Part shown: piece after piece, positions 23,807 through 35,673 of the stretch
How the letters are laid out: each line of letters opens with the position of its first letter
Position numbering within the stretch: position 1 is the first letter of the stretch
DNA from: Cryptomeria japonica
Taxonomy: Eukaryota > Streptophyta > Pinopsida > Cupressales > Cupressaceae
Direction: 5' to 3'
Length of the DNA stretch: 64,000 bases
Assembly (NCBI RefSeq): GCF_030272615.1
Contig: NC_081409.1
Span: 20,154,260 to 20,218,259, forward strand
Notes under the pieces: model-generated
The model's database searches: none
Seen by the model: only the letters and a program-made list of their open reading frames with translations
What the model was told of the DNA's origin: nothing
Made by a program: the position numbers and the translations under genes

Positions 23807-25160
23807 TACTCCCCCAGTGAAAAAGAAGTCAAGTGACTCCTTTGGGCAGAAAAGAGAGAGGAATACCAGCCTTGTGGAAGTCACTTTTAGGTATCCAAGT
23901 GGCTTCAGAGGCTGGTTGATCTTTCCACTTCACCAGATGTTCAAAGTAGTCATGCTTTCTAGTCTTCTTGATGATTCTGGAATCGAGTACCTGTTCAGGA
24001 ATGGGAGAAGAAGAAGAGGGGAGAGGTAGATCAGAAAGGGAATGTGAAATGTCTGAAACTCATTGATTCTCTACTAGAGGCTGCCCTTTGAAAGGTACCA
24101 AATCTGCAACATTAAAGATAGGAGATAAAGAAACATCAGCAGATAAATCAACTTTATAAGCATTTGGACCATACTTAGCCAAAATCCTACAAGGTCCAAT
24201 TCATCTCTTTTGTAACTTGGTAGGAACTCCCTTGTGCAATCTAGATTTGTTGAGATGTACCATTAGAAAATTGCCAACTATGAATTGGACATCCCTCTTT
24301 GAAGCATCCACCCTTGCCTTGACTCTTGCTATGGTATCCTGCAAAGACTGCTTAACCTGTTAATGTATATCTTTGAGAGATTGAGCCATATCTTCTATTG
24401 TCCCACTAACATGTTGCAAGTTAGTCACATCATGTAAGTCAAAAAAACCTCTTGGATACATACCATAAACAACCTGAAATGGACTCTTACCAGTGGATCT
24501 GTTTACACTGTCATTATAGGCAAACTCTACTAGTGGGATGAGCTAATCCCAGCTTTATCCATACTCCTTGGTGAGACATCTAAGGAGATTACCTAATGTT
24601 CTATTCACCACCTTTGATTGGCAATCTTTCTGTGGATGGTAAGATGAACCAAAAGATAAGTTAGTAACCAATTTCTTCCACAAAGTCTTCAAAAAATGAC
24701 CCAAAACATTTACATCTCTATCTAATACAATGCTAGATGGCAAACCATGTATTTTGACAACTTCTTTAAAGAACAGAAAAGCAATATGACTAGCATCATT
24801 AGTAGTTTTGTAAGGTATAAAGTTAGCCATTTTACTAAATCTATCAACAACCACAAAGATACTATCATGCCCTATTTTTGTCCTTGGTAAACCTACAACA
24901 AAATCCATACCGATGCACTCCCATGGCTTAGAAGGAATGGGAAGTTGTTGATATAAACCAGCATTAGTACTATGACCTTTGGCATTCTAACATACCATGC
25001 ACTGGTCAACATACCTCTGGACATCTCTCTGCATCTTAGGCCAGTAATAAAAGCGTTGAACCAACTCTGAGGTCTTATTGAGACAAAAATGGCCATTCAA
25101 ACACCCATTGTGTTTCTCTTGAATGAGATTTTATCTCATGGAACCTTTAGGAACACATAG
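23807..25160 (-). pseudogene. pol: E3 unit 1 integrase with chromodomain
   Basis: On the minus strand: the zinc-binding N-terminus and linker (about 24893-25150), then the core 24555-24908 ([29 protein letters not shown]). In the core the motif around the third catalytic residue reads [11 protein letters not shown], where related elements have E for K, so the Glu is lost. The C-terminal domain (about 24060-24500; GPCRIL.KYGPNAYKVDL, SPIFNVADLVPFKG) is interrupted by several stops. Last comes a chromodomain at about 23870-24000 (DSRIIKK..EHLVKW.DQPASEATW in unit 2). Chromodomains target integration to heterochromatin in this group. Inactive. Confidence 0.85.
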
Positions 25161-26639
25161 CTATCCTCCCCTGAATAACAAACCATTCTGCAATGTATAG
25201 TCAGCATACTCATTATGAAAATGATTCTCAAAATCAAGACAAACTTTATAAGCAGCAGCAAAACCATCATTATTAGGATATAAATCTTGAAAACAATCAA
25301 TCCCAATACTCTTTACTTGGATCTCCTGAATAGTTAACAATCTCCTACTTAAAGCATCAGCTACTTTGTTACATTGGCCTTTCTTGTCCTTAAGAGTAAA
25401 TGTATATGGTTGTAGGTACTCTACCCATTTCACATGTCTATGGTTGAGTTTATCCTAAGAATTCAAGAAACTGACTGCTTGGTTGTTTGTATACACAACA
25501 AATTCCTAAGGAAGCAAGTAATGCCTCCACTGCCTAAGTGCCTGCACCAATGCATATAATTGTAAATCATAAGATGAATACTTTTTCTTTGCATCATTCA
25601 GTTTCTCACTAAAGAAAGCAACTGGTCTATTATCTTGACTCAAGACTTCACCTACTATAAGTTGACTGGCATCACATTCTATTGTAAAGAGTTTATCAAA
25701 ACTAGGAAGGATTAGCACTGGTTGTGTAGCAACTCTATTTTTGAGTAACTCAAACCCCTTATTGGCTGCTTTGGTCCATTGAAACTTGACTTTATGACCA
25801 CCTTTTATTGTATCTAACATGGGTGCACAAATCTCACTAAAACCTCTGATAATCTTTCTGTAAAACTGGGCTAGACCATGAAAACTCCTAACTTCAATGG
25901 CTGTATGTGGGGTTGGCCAACTTGTTATGGCTACAGCTTTAGATTGATCCATCTTAAGATCTCCACTGGACACAACAAAACCAAGATAGACTAGCTCTTG
26001 CTGCATAAAATCACATTTTTCAAGATTTATGGTTAACTGCTCATCAGATAATCTTTGCAAAACAATAGCTAAGTGTTTCAAATTCTCCTCTTTAGTCTTA
26101 CTAAAAATGAGTATATCATCTAAGTAGACTACCACAAACTTACTAAGAAAATCCTGCAATACTTCATTCATTAACCTCATAAAGGTATTGGGAGCATTAG
26201 AGAGTCCAAAAGGCATAACCAACCATTCATAAAGACCCTCATTTGTTTTAAAAGTAGTTTTCCACTCATCACCCTCTTTTATTATTATCTTATGGTAACC
26301 ACTTTTTAAGTCTATTTTGGAGAAATACTTCGCACCCCCTAGACAATCCATCAGATCTTCTATCCTGGGAATAGGGAATCGGTATCTTATTGTGATCTTA
26401 TTGATAGCTCTGGAGTTTGTACACAATATCCATGTGCCCCCTTTCTTAGGTACTAACACAGTGGGCACTGCACAAGGACTAATACTCTTTCTTATTAATC
26501 CTTGATCCAATAACTCTTGAATCTGTCTAGCTACCTCTTTGTTCTGCTCAGGAGTCATCTTGTATGCTGCTTTGTTTGGCAAAGAAACTCTTGGTGTAAA
26601 GTCAATTTCATGACTAATGAATCTAGGAGGAGGTAATGT
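25161..26639 (-). pseudogene. pol: E3 unit 1 reverse transcriptase and RNase H
   Basis: The long frame 25506-26582 (358 codons) is a gypsy [12 protein letters not shown] with the first catalytic Asp, [16 protein letters not shown], and the catalytic [14 protein letters not shown]. RNase H follows ([10 protein letters not shown]). Its second acidic residue is Gln (YDLQLYALV; unit 2 has YDLELYALV), and TNNQ replaces TDNQ of unit 2. A shared stop LNS*DKLNH separates it from 25161-25433 (GQCNKVADALSRR). The 5' side ends at 26639, at the junction with E4; about 95 bp present in unit 2 (38500-38598) are missing here. Confidence 0.9.
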
Positions 26640-27624
26640 AGCTCACTTTTCACCAGTTCGTACTACATTCACAGCTCTAGCAGTAGCACAGGTGTTCTTG
26701 CGAGACATTGTTAGACTACATGGCATACCCCACAAGATTATTTCTGACAGGGATTCTCTTTTCACTTCTACCTTTTGGAAGTCATTACAGGCAGCTATGG
26801 GCACTAAGCTCAATTTCAGTACAGCCTATCACCCAGAGACAGATGGTCAGACAGAGAGGGTCAATCAGGTGTTAGAGGATATGCTTCGTATGTACGTCAT
26901 GGATCATCAGACCCAGTGGGAGGAGTATCTTCCCTTAGTGGAGTTTGCCTATAACAATGGGCATCACACTTCCTTGGGAATGCCACCCTACCAGGCATTA
27001 TACGGCAGGCCTTGCAGGACGCCCTTGAGTTGGGATCGCATAGAGGATAGAGTTTCTATTGGTCTTGAGTTAGTTTGGGATATGGAACAGCAGGTGGATT
27101 TGATTAGGCAGCGTCTCAGAGAGGCTCAAGATAGACAGAAGAAGTATGCCGATGCAAAGAGGATAGATCGTAGTTACTTGGTTGGAGACAGAGTTTTCTT
27201 AAGAGTGCGACCGCATAAGAGTCCAATCCGTTACGGAAAGTCGTCTAAGCTCGCACCTCGCTTTGTAGGACCTTTTGAGATTTTGGAGAGGATAGGCCCA
27301 GTTGCCTACCGTTTAGCTTTGCCACCTAGCCTGTCACGCATCCATGATGTGTTTCATGTTTCAGTTTTGAGAAAATATATCTATGATGAGTCTCACCTTT
27401 TAGATTGGGATGCCTTGCAGGTGGAGTCGGACAGGCAGCTAGCTTTGGAGCCCATTCGCATTTTGGCACGCCGGACATTGGCCCTTCGAGGTCGAGAGCT
27501 GGACCAGGTTAGGGTCCAGTGGGATTGTTATGATGAGGTTACGGCTTCATGGGAGGACGCAGCACGTATGAGATCAAAGTACCCTCACCTCTTTGATGAA
27601 CTCCAAGAGGAAGTTCATGCCTAG
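26640..27624 (+). pseudogene. pol: E4 integrase C-terminal half with chromodomain-like tail
   Basis: Open to the TAG at 27622-27624; the in-frame ATG at 26617 belongs to antisense E3 sequence, so the 335-codon frame is chimeric. It starts [20 protein letters not shown], inside the integrase core just after the first catalytic Asp, which is lost. The second Asp (IISDRDSLFTS) and the Glu (TDGQTERVNQVLEDMLR) are present. The GPF/Y-like region (APRFVGPFEILERIGPVAY), the segment SRIHDVFHVSVLRKY and a terminal chromodomain-like part (EPIRILARRTL..VQWD..ASWED..MRSKYPHLF) follow. Such a tail is typical of the Tekay/Del group of chromoviruses. Base composition is visibly less AT-rich than its neighbours. 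Truncated, so not able to integrate. Confidence 0.88.
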
Positions 27625-27634
27625 AGGGGGAGGA
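27623..27634 (+). other. E4 polypurine tract
   Basis: agagggggagga, directly after the integrase stop and directly before the LTR TG. Confidence 0.75.
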
Positions 27635-30107
27635 TGTGAGGCCTCACCTCGACTCAGTCTGACATTCAGTGGATTTTATATTTTAGACTATTATGTATAC
27701 TTTATTTTGATGCATTTTGAGACTTAGAACTTATATGATTTCAGGATTTGGATAACATTGCTATGATTTGATGATTTACTTACATGCTTTATGAGATAGA
27801 ACACTACATGATTATTAGATAGAATGATATTGCAATGATAGATGTCGTTATTGAATTTGCAGGACTTTACTCTGAATATAGAACTATGATGTATGTTTAG
27901 TTTTTGTGAATTGGGATGAAATTTGCTTATGTGAATTTGCTTGATAAAGATGTATTCAATCTGTGCAGATGAAAATTGTATGCAAGTAATGATGTGTATT
28001 GTTATATTATTGAATTATATTATAATTGGATATTTGGAAGCACTAATGTGTAAATTGAGATGCGCAGGAAATTTACCATGTGACCATGGAAAATTACGGA
28101 GAATCAAACCTAGACTTATGTATGTTCGTAAGCCAGGGTTTGTCTATTTGGAGAGACAACACCCCGTTTGTGTTGTATTTTATTCGTAACAGTATATGCT
28201 GCATGAGTGTTAAGTGTTATTTAAATTTATTGTGTAAAAACCTCAAGAGACAATTTCATGTTTTATTTGTGTCACTTGACACGTGTGTATTTAAATTTAA
28301 ATGTTTTATTTTGTCTCTTGGTGGGAAAGTGTTTAATTATAGTTTTCTTAAATAAATTAATGTGTTGTCATAAATACTTTGGAAATATAATATTTGGAGT
28401 GGTCAACTTATGTTTGACCCGAAAATAAACTTCAGAGGGGTTTAAAATGAGTTAAATGAACACCTAGGGGTAGTCTAATAAGGTTTCCTAAAGCCCATAA
28501 GGTATACCTAGGGGTTGGGGGTAATTTTAGGCAAGTTTCTACTTTATAATGATCTTTTTAACGCTTTAAAAATTGGCTTTTTTGAGTTGAGCGAAAATTG
28601 AAAATTGGAAGTTAAATCAAATCAAGATTTTTCCTTTTGGAAGGAGAGTCTTTTTGCATTTTTGCTTTCTTTCTTCTTTTTTTTGTTTTTTGAGAATCCT
28701 GTGAGAACTCAGAGAGTGAGCTTCTTAAGGAAGATTTTTGGGAATAGCAGGGTAATCACCCACTCTCCATTTTTGGAGACAGAAGGAAATTTGGAAAGAA
28801 AATAATGTTATGGAATAGAGAAATTGAATAAGGGTAGAAGGAAAAAGATTTGTGGATTGGGCAGCACTTCATCAGATATCATAATAACCTTTGGGCAGAT
28901 TAAGGTTGGTTTCAATTATTATTTGTAATGTCTTCTTCTTGTTTATGTCTGGAAGTTGTTTGTATAAGAAATCTGTGTTCTTGAAAGTTTATGTTTGAAA
29001 ATCTCTTGGTATTTTTGCTTTATGAAAATGTTGTGTTTTGGGAGTTTTCTCAAGATCTCTTACTCTTGGGAGAGAAGAGGATCTTGAGGGTGGTAGTAGT
29101 GACAGCCCTCGAGTGAGAGACTCTCTTTTGAGAGCGATCACAAGGGATCTTTGTGTGACCCTTGCTGCATGGCCTGTTTGTGCAATGGGGGTCATAAGGA
29201 GGGATATAAGGCTAGAATGCCTTTGGGGGGCATAAGGGATAAGGGGTTGAGATTCTTGATATTTTTATTGTGCCATGAGGTGGCTTCTTGTTTATTTCAT
29301 ACTTGCAGTTCTCCTCAGGGTATTGGTCCACTACCACCCTTTGAAAATGTTCATCACCAGAGTGTGGTGCTGTGAAAGCCAAGTTGGGAATGTGTCTGAA
29401 AAGAATCTGTATGCATTGCTTTCTATGTGTTTGCCTGTTTGAAACCCGTCTAGGATTTGGTTCTCCGAGCTCGGGGGTGGCTACCAGTTAGCCTAGGCTA
29501 GGAGGTGAGCACTCCATGGTCATATTTGTGTTTTCTATTATGCAGGAAATTCAGAGGAAAGAGAATAGGAACCATGAAAAAGACACCGAAGATTATTATT
29601 GAAGATTCTTAAATTCAGTTGCAGATGTTTGTTTAAAATTGTTATAGAAATATGCCTCATTCATAGAATAGAGAAGCAAGTTGTAATTTGTGAAAGTAGA
29701 CTTGAAGTTTTATTGTAGTGACTATTCAGAGAAACATCCTGAAAATTTGGTAGAATATCTTAGAGGTGTAATAAAAAAAAAGAAAAGCTTGTTATTTCTA
29801 CTTCTGGTTTTTAGAAAAAGAAAAGTTAATTTGTGTTGCATGCAAAAGCTTCTTTGAATTATAAAAAAAAAAAGAAAGCGAATTATTTTCATTTAGATTT
29901 TATCTATATTTCACTTGTGGCAAATAGAAGTTTATTGATGTTGAAAGATTTTAAGTATTTTAAATGAAAAAAAAAGTAGTTTTATGTAAACATTTGATTA
30001 GAGGAGAAAAATCAATGAAAAATTCCTTTTATTCTAGAAAAGTATATTGTATCTTTTTTAAAAGTATTTTAAATTGTATTTCAGTTAGCATTGATTTAAA
30101 AAAAAGC

Positions 30108-30209
<102 letters not shown>

Positions 30210-30473
30210 CTGATTAAACTTAATGTTTTTTCCCTTTATTATAATAGTTTAAAAAAAAAAAAATCGCATGTAAACCTCTTTTAAAAAAATATATATATAA
30301 TTCATATTGAAATATTCTCACCATTTGTAACTGTGGATATAAATTTATTTAAATATAAATATATATATATATATATATAAATTTATATTTATATATATAT
30401 ATATATTTTTATATATTATATATTTTAAAAAAAAAAAAAAATTAAAAAAAAAATGTATTTGGGTCCTCGCGGA

Positions 30474-30682
30474 CTCCACTGTGTGTACGCACAGTGGAGG
30501 GCCGCGCGGCGCCCACTGTGTGCACACACAGTGGAGCCGCTTTCGGCTCCCACTGTGTGGGCACACAGTGGACGGCCACGGCTGCCACTGTGTGGCCACA
30601 CAGTGGGGAGCCGCTAGCGGCGCCCACTGTGTGGGCACACAGTGGTGCCACGGCGGCTCCCCACTGTGAGCTCACACAGTGG
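30474..30682. repeat. Array of six 22-nt hairpins, about 37-bp period
   Basis: Six inverted repeats start at 30476, 30513, 30550, 30585, 30624 and 30661 (spacings 37, 37, 35, 39, 37). Units 2-5 have arms CCACTGTGTG and CACACAGTGG around a 2-nt centre (CA, GG, GC, GG). Units 1 and 6 have 8-bp arms (CCACTGTG / CACAGTGG) around a 6-nt centre, and unit 1 extends outward to 10 bp. The GC-rich 13-17 nt spacers differ, and several are themselves palindromic, for example GAGCCG..CGGCTC at 30534-30549 and GCCGCTAGCGGC at about 30610-30621. The array sits between AT-rich DNA and an ordinary stretch. Open frames on both strands here are by-products. Confidence 0.9.
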
Positions 30683-31466
30683 CGCGCAGCCAAGCCCGCC
30701 TCCCTTCCTCCGTAACCTGCAATAAAGAAATTCATGGCCGCCTTTGGGGTCTTCGGCCCAGCAAGAATTTGGAATGTTAAAAAAAAAATATGGGTTAAAC
30801 CCTAGCCCGGATGGGGCTAGGGCAATTTTGGTTTTAAAAATAAATATGTTAATTAGTTTAGATAATATGTATGTGAGAAATTAGGGTTGGGGAAAAAAAT
30901 ATGGAATAGTATTTAGGAAGTTAAAATGGCTTTTGAATTAGAATTAAAATATTTGTCATTTATGTAAAATATATATTTATATATGTATCCATATATGTAT
31001 ATGGGTATATATATATGTATATATATGAATTTTGATCATAATTTTGGGTAAGTATTTAAATTATAAATATATATATATATATATATATGTATATACAAAT
31101 ATATATATATATTTATATAATCCTGGTTTTTATTTGGAATAAATAATAAAGAGAAATTTATAAATGGTTGATTAGGCTATATAGACATATTGGAGGTTAA
31201 ATTAAATTTCCCCTCCTATTTCCTTTAGCATGATTAATTTAATAAACCTAATGACTAGGTATCTCTTGGAGATAGAATTATTCCAGTTAGTTTTTTTTTG
31301 CAATTAAAATTAAACAATTTATCGATGCTTAGTTCGTTACAGAATTAGCTCGAATTTAATAATGGAAATTTCATTAACACTTGTCGCGAGAGTGAACTTG
31401 TAAATTAATTTAGTATGTTTTAAAAAAAAATTTGTTCCGTTTTTGCCCTAAATTTTGGGCATGACA

Positions 31467-32360
31467 GGTTTCACTACAAGTGCATAACCAATCCCATCTC
31501 CCTCTTTCATGGTTTGGATGAGCTCTTTGTCATTGACTAATAACACTTTAGGTGCCTGTGGTTTACTGTTCTCTGTCTCTTCACTAAGGGACTGAATTTT
31601 ATAGACAATGCCATTCTTTTGAAAGGAATATGTGTTTTTTTCACCATCATGGTGTGCCCTCCTATCAAATTGCCAAGGTCTACCCAATACTAGATGGCAA
31701 GCATCCATGGGAAGGATGTCACATAGTATCCTATCCCTGTATTCACCTATATTGAAGTCTACCCATGCTTGTTCATTCACTAGAACATGTTGCCCCTTCT
31801 TTAACCAAGTTACCTTGTAGGGTTCACTGTGCTTCATTCGAGGTAGGTTCAACTTGCTAACTGCCTTCTCCGCGATAATATTATCTGTAGAGCCTGAATC
31901 AATAACCACCTTAAATACCTTGCCCAAGATTTTGCACTTGATCCTGAACAATGCTCTTCTCTAAGACACTTCACACTTATGAGGTTCTTGCATCAATACT
32001 CTCCTCATCATTAGACTTTCATCCTCTTCGGGTGCTAGGTGCATTGCTGGAGTTCTTATATTACTCCCTTCCTCTTGAACATAGTTCACTTTTCTTTCAC
32101 CTCCATGGGAAGAACTAGGCTTTTTAGGACACCTATAAGTAGGATGATCTAGTTTCTTACAGTTGTAGCATTTCATTGTGGAGAAATAAGACCGTCTACC
32201 TGGGCCACTAGATCTACCCCTTCCTGGGTTGCTTGATCCCCTTCCCCTAAAATTAGGTTTGCTCTGAGAATCTCCATTTTTCTCTATAAGCTTAGATTCC
32301 CCCAAGGATCTTTGGTCTATGTGTCTTCCCCCAAAACTGCCTCGATGGCCTCGACCATCT
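31467..32360 (-). pseudogene. gag-pol: E3 unit 1 gag zinc knuckle and protease
   Basis: Minus strand. 31961-32305 holds the gag C-terminus: an RGRG-rich segment and an intact knuckle CYNCKKLDHPTYRC. A stop shared with unit 2 (CEVS*RRALF) follows. Then 31448-31951 carries the aspartic protease: VIDSGSTDNIIAEKAVSKL with the catalytic Asp, and LVLGRPWQFDRRAHHDG. The tail ends at the E4 junction (31467). Confidence 0.87.
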
Positions 32361-33080
32361 CTTCCTCTTCCTCTACCTCTGTTATGATGTGCTTGCTTCT
32401 TCTTACTCCTTTCCTCTACCTTGAGTGCAAGTTGATAGCACTTCTAGACTATTGTAGGGCACAACAAACTTAACTCTTCTTGTATGTTCCATCTCGAACC
32501 ATTTAGATACCTAGAAACCTTGACATTCTCATCTTCTTGGATCTTTGACCTAAGGCATAGCTTCTGAAACTCCTCGGTGTAGGTACTAACATCTAACTCT
32601 TTTTGCCTAAGGTTTTGCCTTCTCCTATGGAGCTATATTTCATAGTCCTCTGGAATGTAAGCCTCTCTGATCTTGGACAACATTCCCTTCCAAGTTGCTA
32701 TGGGCCTTTTGCCCTCTTTCTCACGATCATCCTGAATGAACTTCCACAATGTTAAGGAAGCTCCTCTCAACCTAGACTTAGCCACCTTAACTTTCTAGGC
32801 CTCTGTCACACCATTACACTCAAAATGGTTGTCAAGCCCCTCAATCCACTCCATGACCACTTCTGGGTCTATTTTAACATTGAACAGTGTGACTCCTTCT
32901 AGTGTTCTCCCACTCATAGCCTTCAAGGCTTTCAAAAAGGGTTCATTCTCTATCACAGGGTCTGGTATAGGGGTCTCATCCTCTATAGCTAATAGCTTAC
33001 CCTTTCCTTTTGTTCCCTCTATCTTATTGCTGGCTTCATCTCCTTTCACTTCTACTTCAGCCAAATTCTATTCTAGGAGG
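32361..33080 (-). pseudogene. gag: E3 unit 1 gag
   Basis: The start region (32795-33064) reads MAEVEVKGDEASNKIEGTKG, then PEVVMEWIEGLDNHFECNG. It is closed by a TAG at 32794 (TEA*KV; unit 2 has TEAQKV). Further on it is the retrotransposon gag core (W..FIQDD..., YEI.LHRRRQNLRQKELDV), with stops near 32640 and 32445. An upstream stop LLE*NL is shared with unit 2, so translation may start at the first ATG after it. Confidence 0.82.
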
Positions 33081-33194
33081 TCTAACTTCAGTCTGAGTAA
33101 CCTATTTTCTTCTTCTTGGTCTTTCACTTTCTTTGCTAGTTCTGCATTTGTCACCATAGTTGCCAAATTGCTACTTCTTCCCAAGTGTAGTTGT

Positions 33195-33206
33195 GCTCTG
33201 ATACCA
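33195..33206 (-). other. Primer-binding site, E3 unit 1
   Basis: Minus-strand TGGTATCAGAGC, three bases inside the middle LTR end. Initiator Met-tRNA type. Confidence 0.93.
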
Positions 33207-33209
33207 CTA

Positions 33210-35673
33210 TGATAGGGAGGTAATGCTAGGTGTTTGTTAGGTGTTTAGTATGTTTACTTGGCAAAATTTCCTTACTATTTCAAGGTGTAAACAACTTGAT
33301 CAGAGTGCAAATTGATCAAAGGTAGTCTAACAATTCACCATGCTCCACCTCCCTATGTCAAATTCTCTCCTTGGTTACTCAAGGGCTTCAATCCCATAAT
33401 CACTCTGGCTTGGTAAAATAACTCCTTTATTCACCCTCTTGGCATTCATTCCTTCATCCCTGACCTATTCCCTGACTGCACAAGGTCTCCTTTTATTGGT
33501 TTACACATTGATATCAAGTTTTGCTCCCAATGGTGTCTTTTGTCTTCTACATTTTGAGATGTAGAAGTCCTCCTCAAGTGCTAAAACTAAGTTTTTGGAG
33601 TCTACCACACAAAAAGTGTGAAATTCATGTGAGGACAACTTGTTTCAACTAGTATTGATGACTTTTGTGTACCCGATTTGACGAAAACTCAATTTTGAGG
33701 CCTAAAAAGGCTACAAGGAATTAGCCCTCCTTTTGGGGTTTTGTGCTCACCCTGCTCAAGCGATGGGCTTCCAGACTAAAAGCATCACATATAAGGATAC
33801 CCTTTTGGGAGTTCTTGAATATTTTCCAAGTTTAGGGGTCCCTAAGGCCTTCTCCGTGATAGTCCCAAAAATGGGCATAAAAAGAGGGTTTTGGTAGGGT
33901 TTGTTGGCAAAAACCAAATTTCAAACTTGAGATCCTCCAAATGTCACAAGAACACTTAGTTTTACCTTGCTACTGACTAACTAGACCATAAACAAGAGGA
34001 TTTAAACCTCACAGGGTGAAGAACAAGATTTTCACAAAATGCACATAAGGAAAGTGCAACATTTGACAACTTTTCATTTTTTTGCCTTCTATAAACACAA
34101 CTTTGCATGAATTCCAATTACAAATTGAAGTATGTGAACATGGCCATCATTAGAGACAAGAAGGAAACAAATTAGCCCTGCACAAAAGGCATTAGGCAAT
34201 TATAATTAACAAGTAGTTCACTGTCAAGTTAAACATGACTACATTTTGCTCTCTCATTGCCTTTTCACATTTCACCTACACTTCACACTGTTAGAACCCC
34301 TTTTCAAGGTCTGCTTTTGTGCTTTCTTAACAATACTCTACCTTTTTATGTTTAGTGTCCTTCATACCTACAAATTTTAAAAGGGAGATTACATTTACAA
34401 TCCTCAAAACAGTGTAAGAATTAGTCCTTGATGACTGTGATAGCCTGTTGGGCGTTTATCATTTTGCCTAAAGAGATCATTGTTTGATCTTGGTATTTAC
34501 AATACCCATGGGAAGGGTTTACACCTCTCCTTTTTCTTGTTTTCAAACAAATAAATATTAACAAGGTTTACACACACCAATAAATGGTGGAGAGCCAACA
34601 AAGGAAGGAAACATTACTACCAAACAGTGACTCACTATTTTGGTTTACAATTCACAAAACTAAAACATGTGAGCCTCCCTGTCCTGGCTTTGGAAGCCTC
34701 TTTTCTTGCACATATCACTTGGACATTAAACAGGTCTGTCCAACAAATGACTACAATTGCTATGGAAGAGCAAAGCATCAAACTCATACAAGACCCTAGC
34801 CAAATGGCACACTTGCCTAGGGCTCCATGGCCACAAAACTCCTTGCACTTGGATTTTTGAACTCAAAACAAGTATGAACACATCTTACAAGTTGACCAAT
34901 TGGTTCTTGGGAAGCCATGAGCATTTTAGGGCCTCAAGAAGCCAAGTTGGTCAAACATCCTTTCCAAATTCCTAGACAAGGTAGTGAAACTATCAAAACC
35001 AAATATTTTTGCACAAAAGTCAAAACTTGATAAAATTCAATGCCACCAAAGGGGAAAGCTTAAGGAAACATAGAAGAACTGGAAAATGCAAAAATAGTAT
35101 GGACAAGTATAGCAGGTGTACAGACTGGTGCTCACTTGGAATCAAAACATAACCAAAAACAAGGAATTTTTAGTGCAAATTCTCAAAATGCTTCATAATT
35201 TCAAAAGATCAACCCTTACAATAGTTCAAACAGGAGAATATATACCACTCTAGGTTGGTTAGCCACCTGTATGGATAGGTACATGTCCAATAACACTAAA
35301 ATTTGACATTTTGATGCCTAAACTGACACTTTTTGATGCCTAGAAGGTATAAGGTTGATCTCAAAGCCTACAAAACACCTAAAAACACTACTCACACCTA
35401 CAAACCAAACACAAAACATGCCTAGATCTTTTCAAAATAAAAACACATCAAAAAGTCACTTTTTACAACATTTTGCCAGGCAACTCCAAAACTGGCAATT
35501 TTGAGCAAAAGATGAAAACAGGAAATCAAAACCACACAATGAGTTGAAAACTCATCCAAACAACTTAAAGAAACACAAAAATAACTTAATCAACCATTCC
35601 CAGTCAAAGCTAATAAAAACCAAACTTACTCTCAAACCTGTGTTGAAAATGAGGCCTAGGTGCTCCTGCACCA
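33210..35673 (-). repeat. E3 LTR 2 (middle, shared LTR)
   Basis: The LTR is 2464 bp. It lacks 20 bp present in LTR 1 and LTR 3 near 33670, between two TTTGTG copies. It is the 5' LTR of unit 1 and 3' LTR of unit 2. Confidence 0.9.

Noticed and set aside
23793-24029. Plus-strand 78-codon frame, also at 35660-35896
   Set aside because: Antisense shadow of the E3 chromodomain; conserved only because the two units are duplicates.
26617-27624. Intact host gene
   Set aside because: All recognisable motifs are gypsy integrase, and an LTR polypurine tract follows the stop.
28605-29375. Several short open frames in the E4 LTR
   Set aside because: Overlapping on both strands, no conserved domain, inside LTR sequence.
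30474-30682. CRISPR-like array of repeats and spacers
   Set aside because: Plant DNA inside an LTR; the repeats are self-complementary hairpins with 13-17 nt spacers and varying centres, and there are no cas genes.
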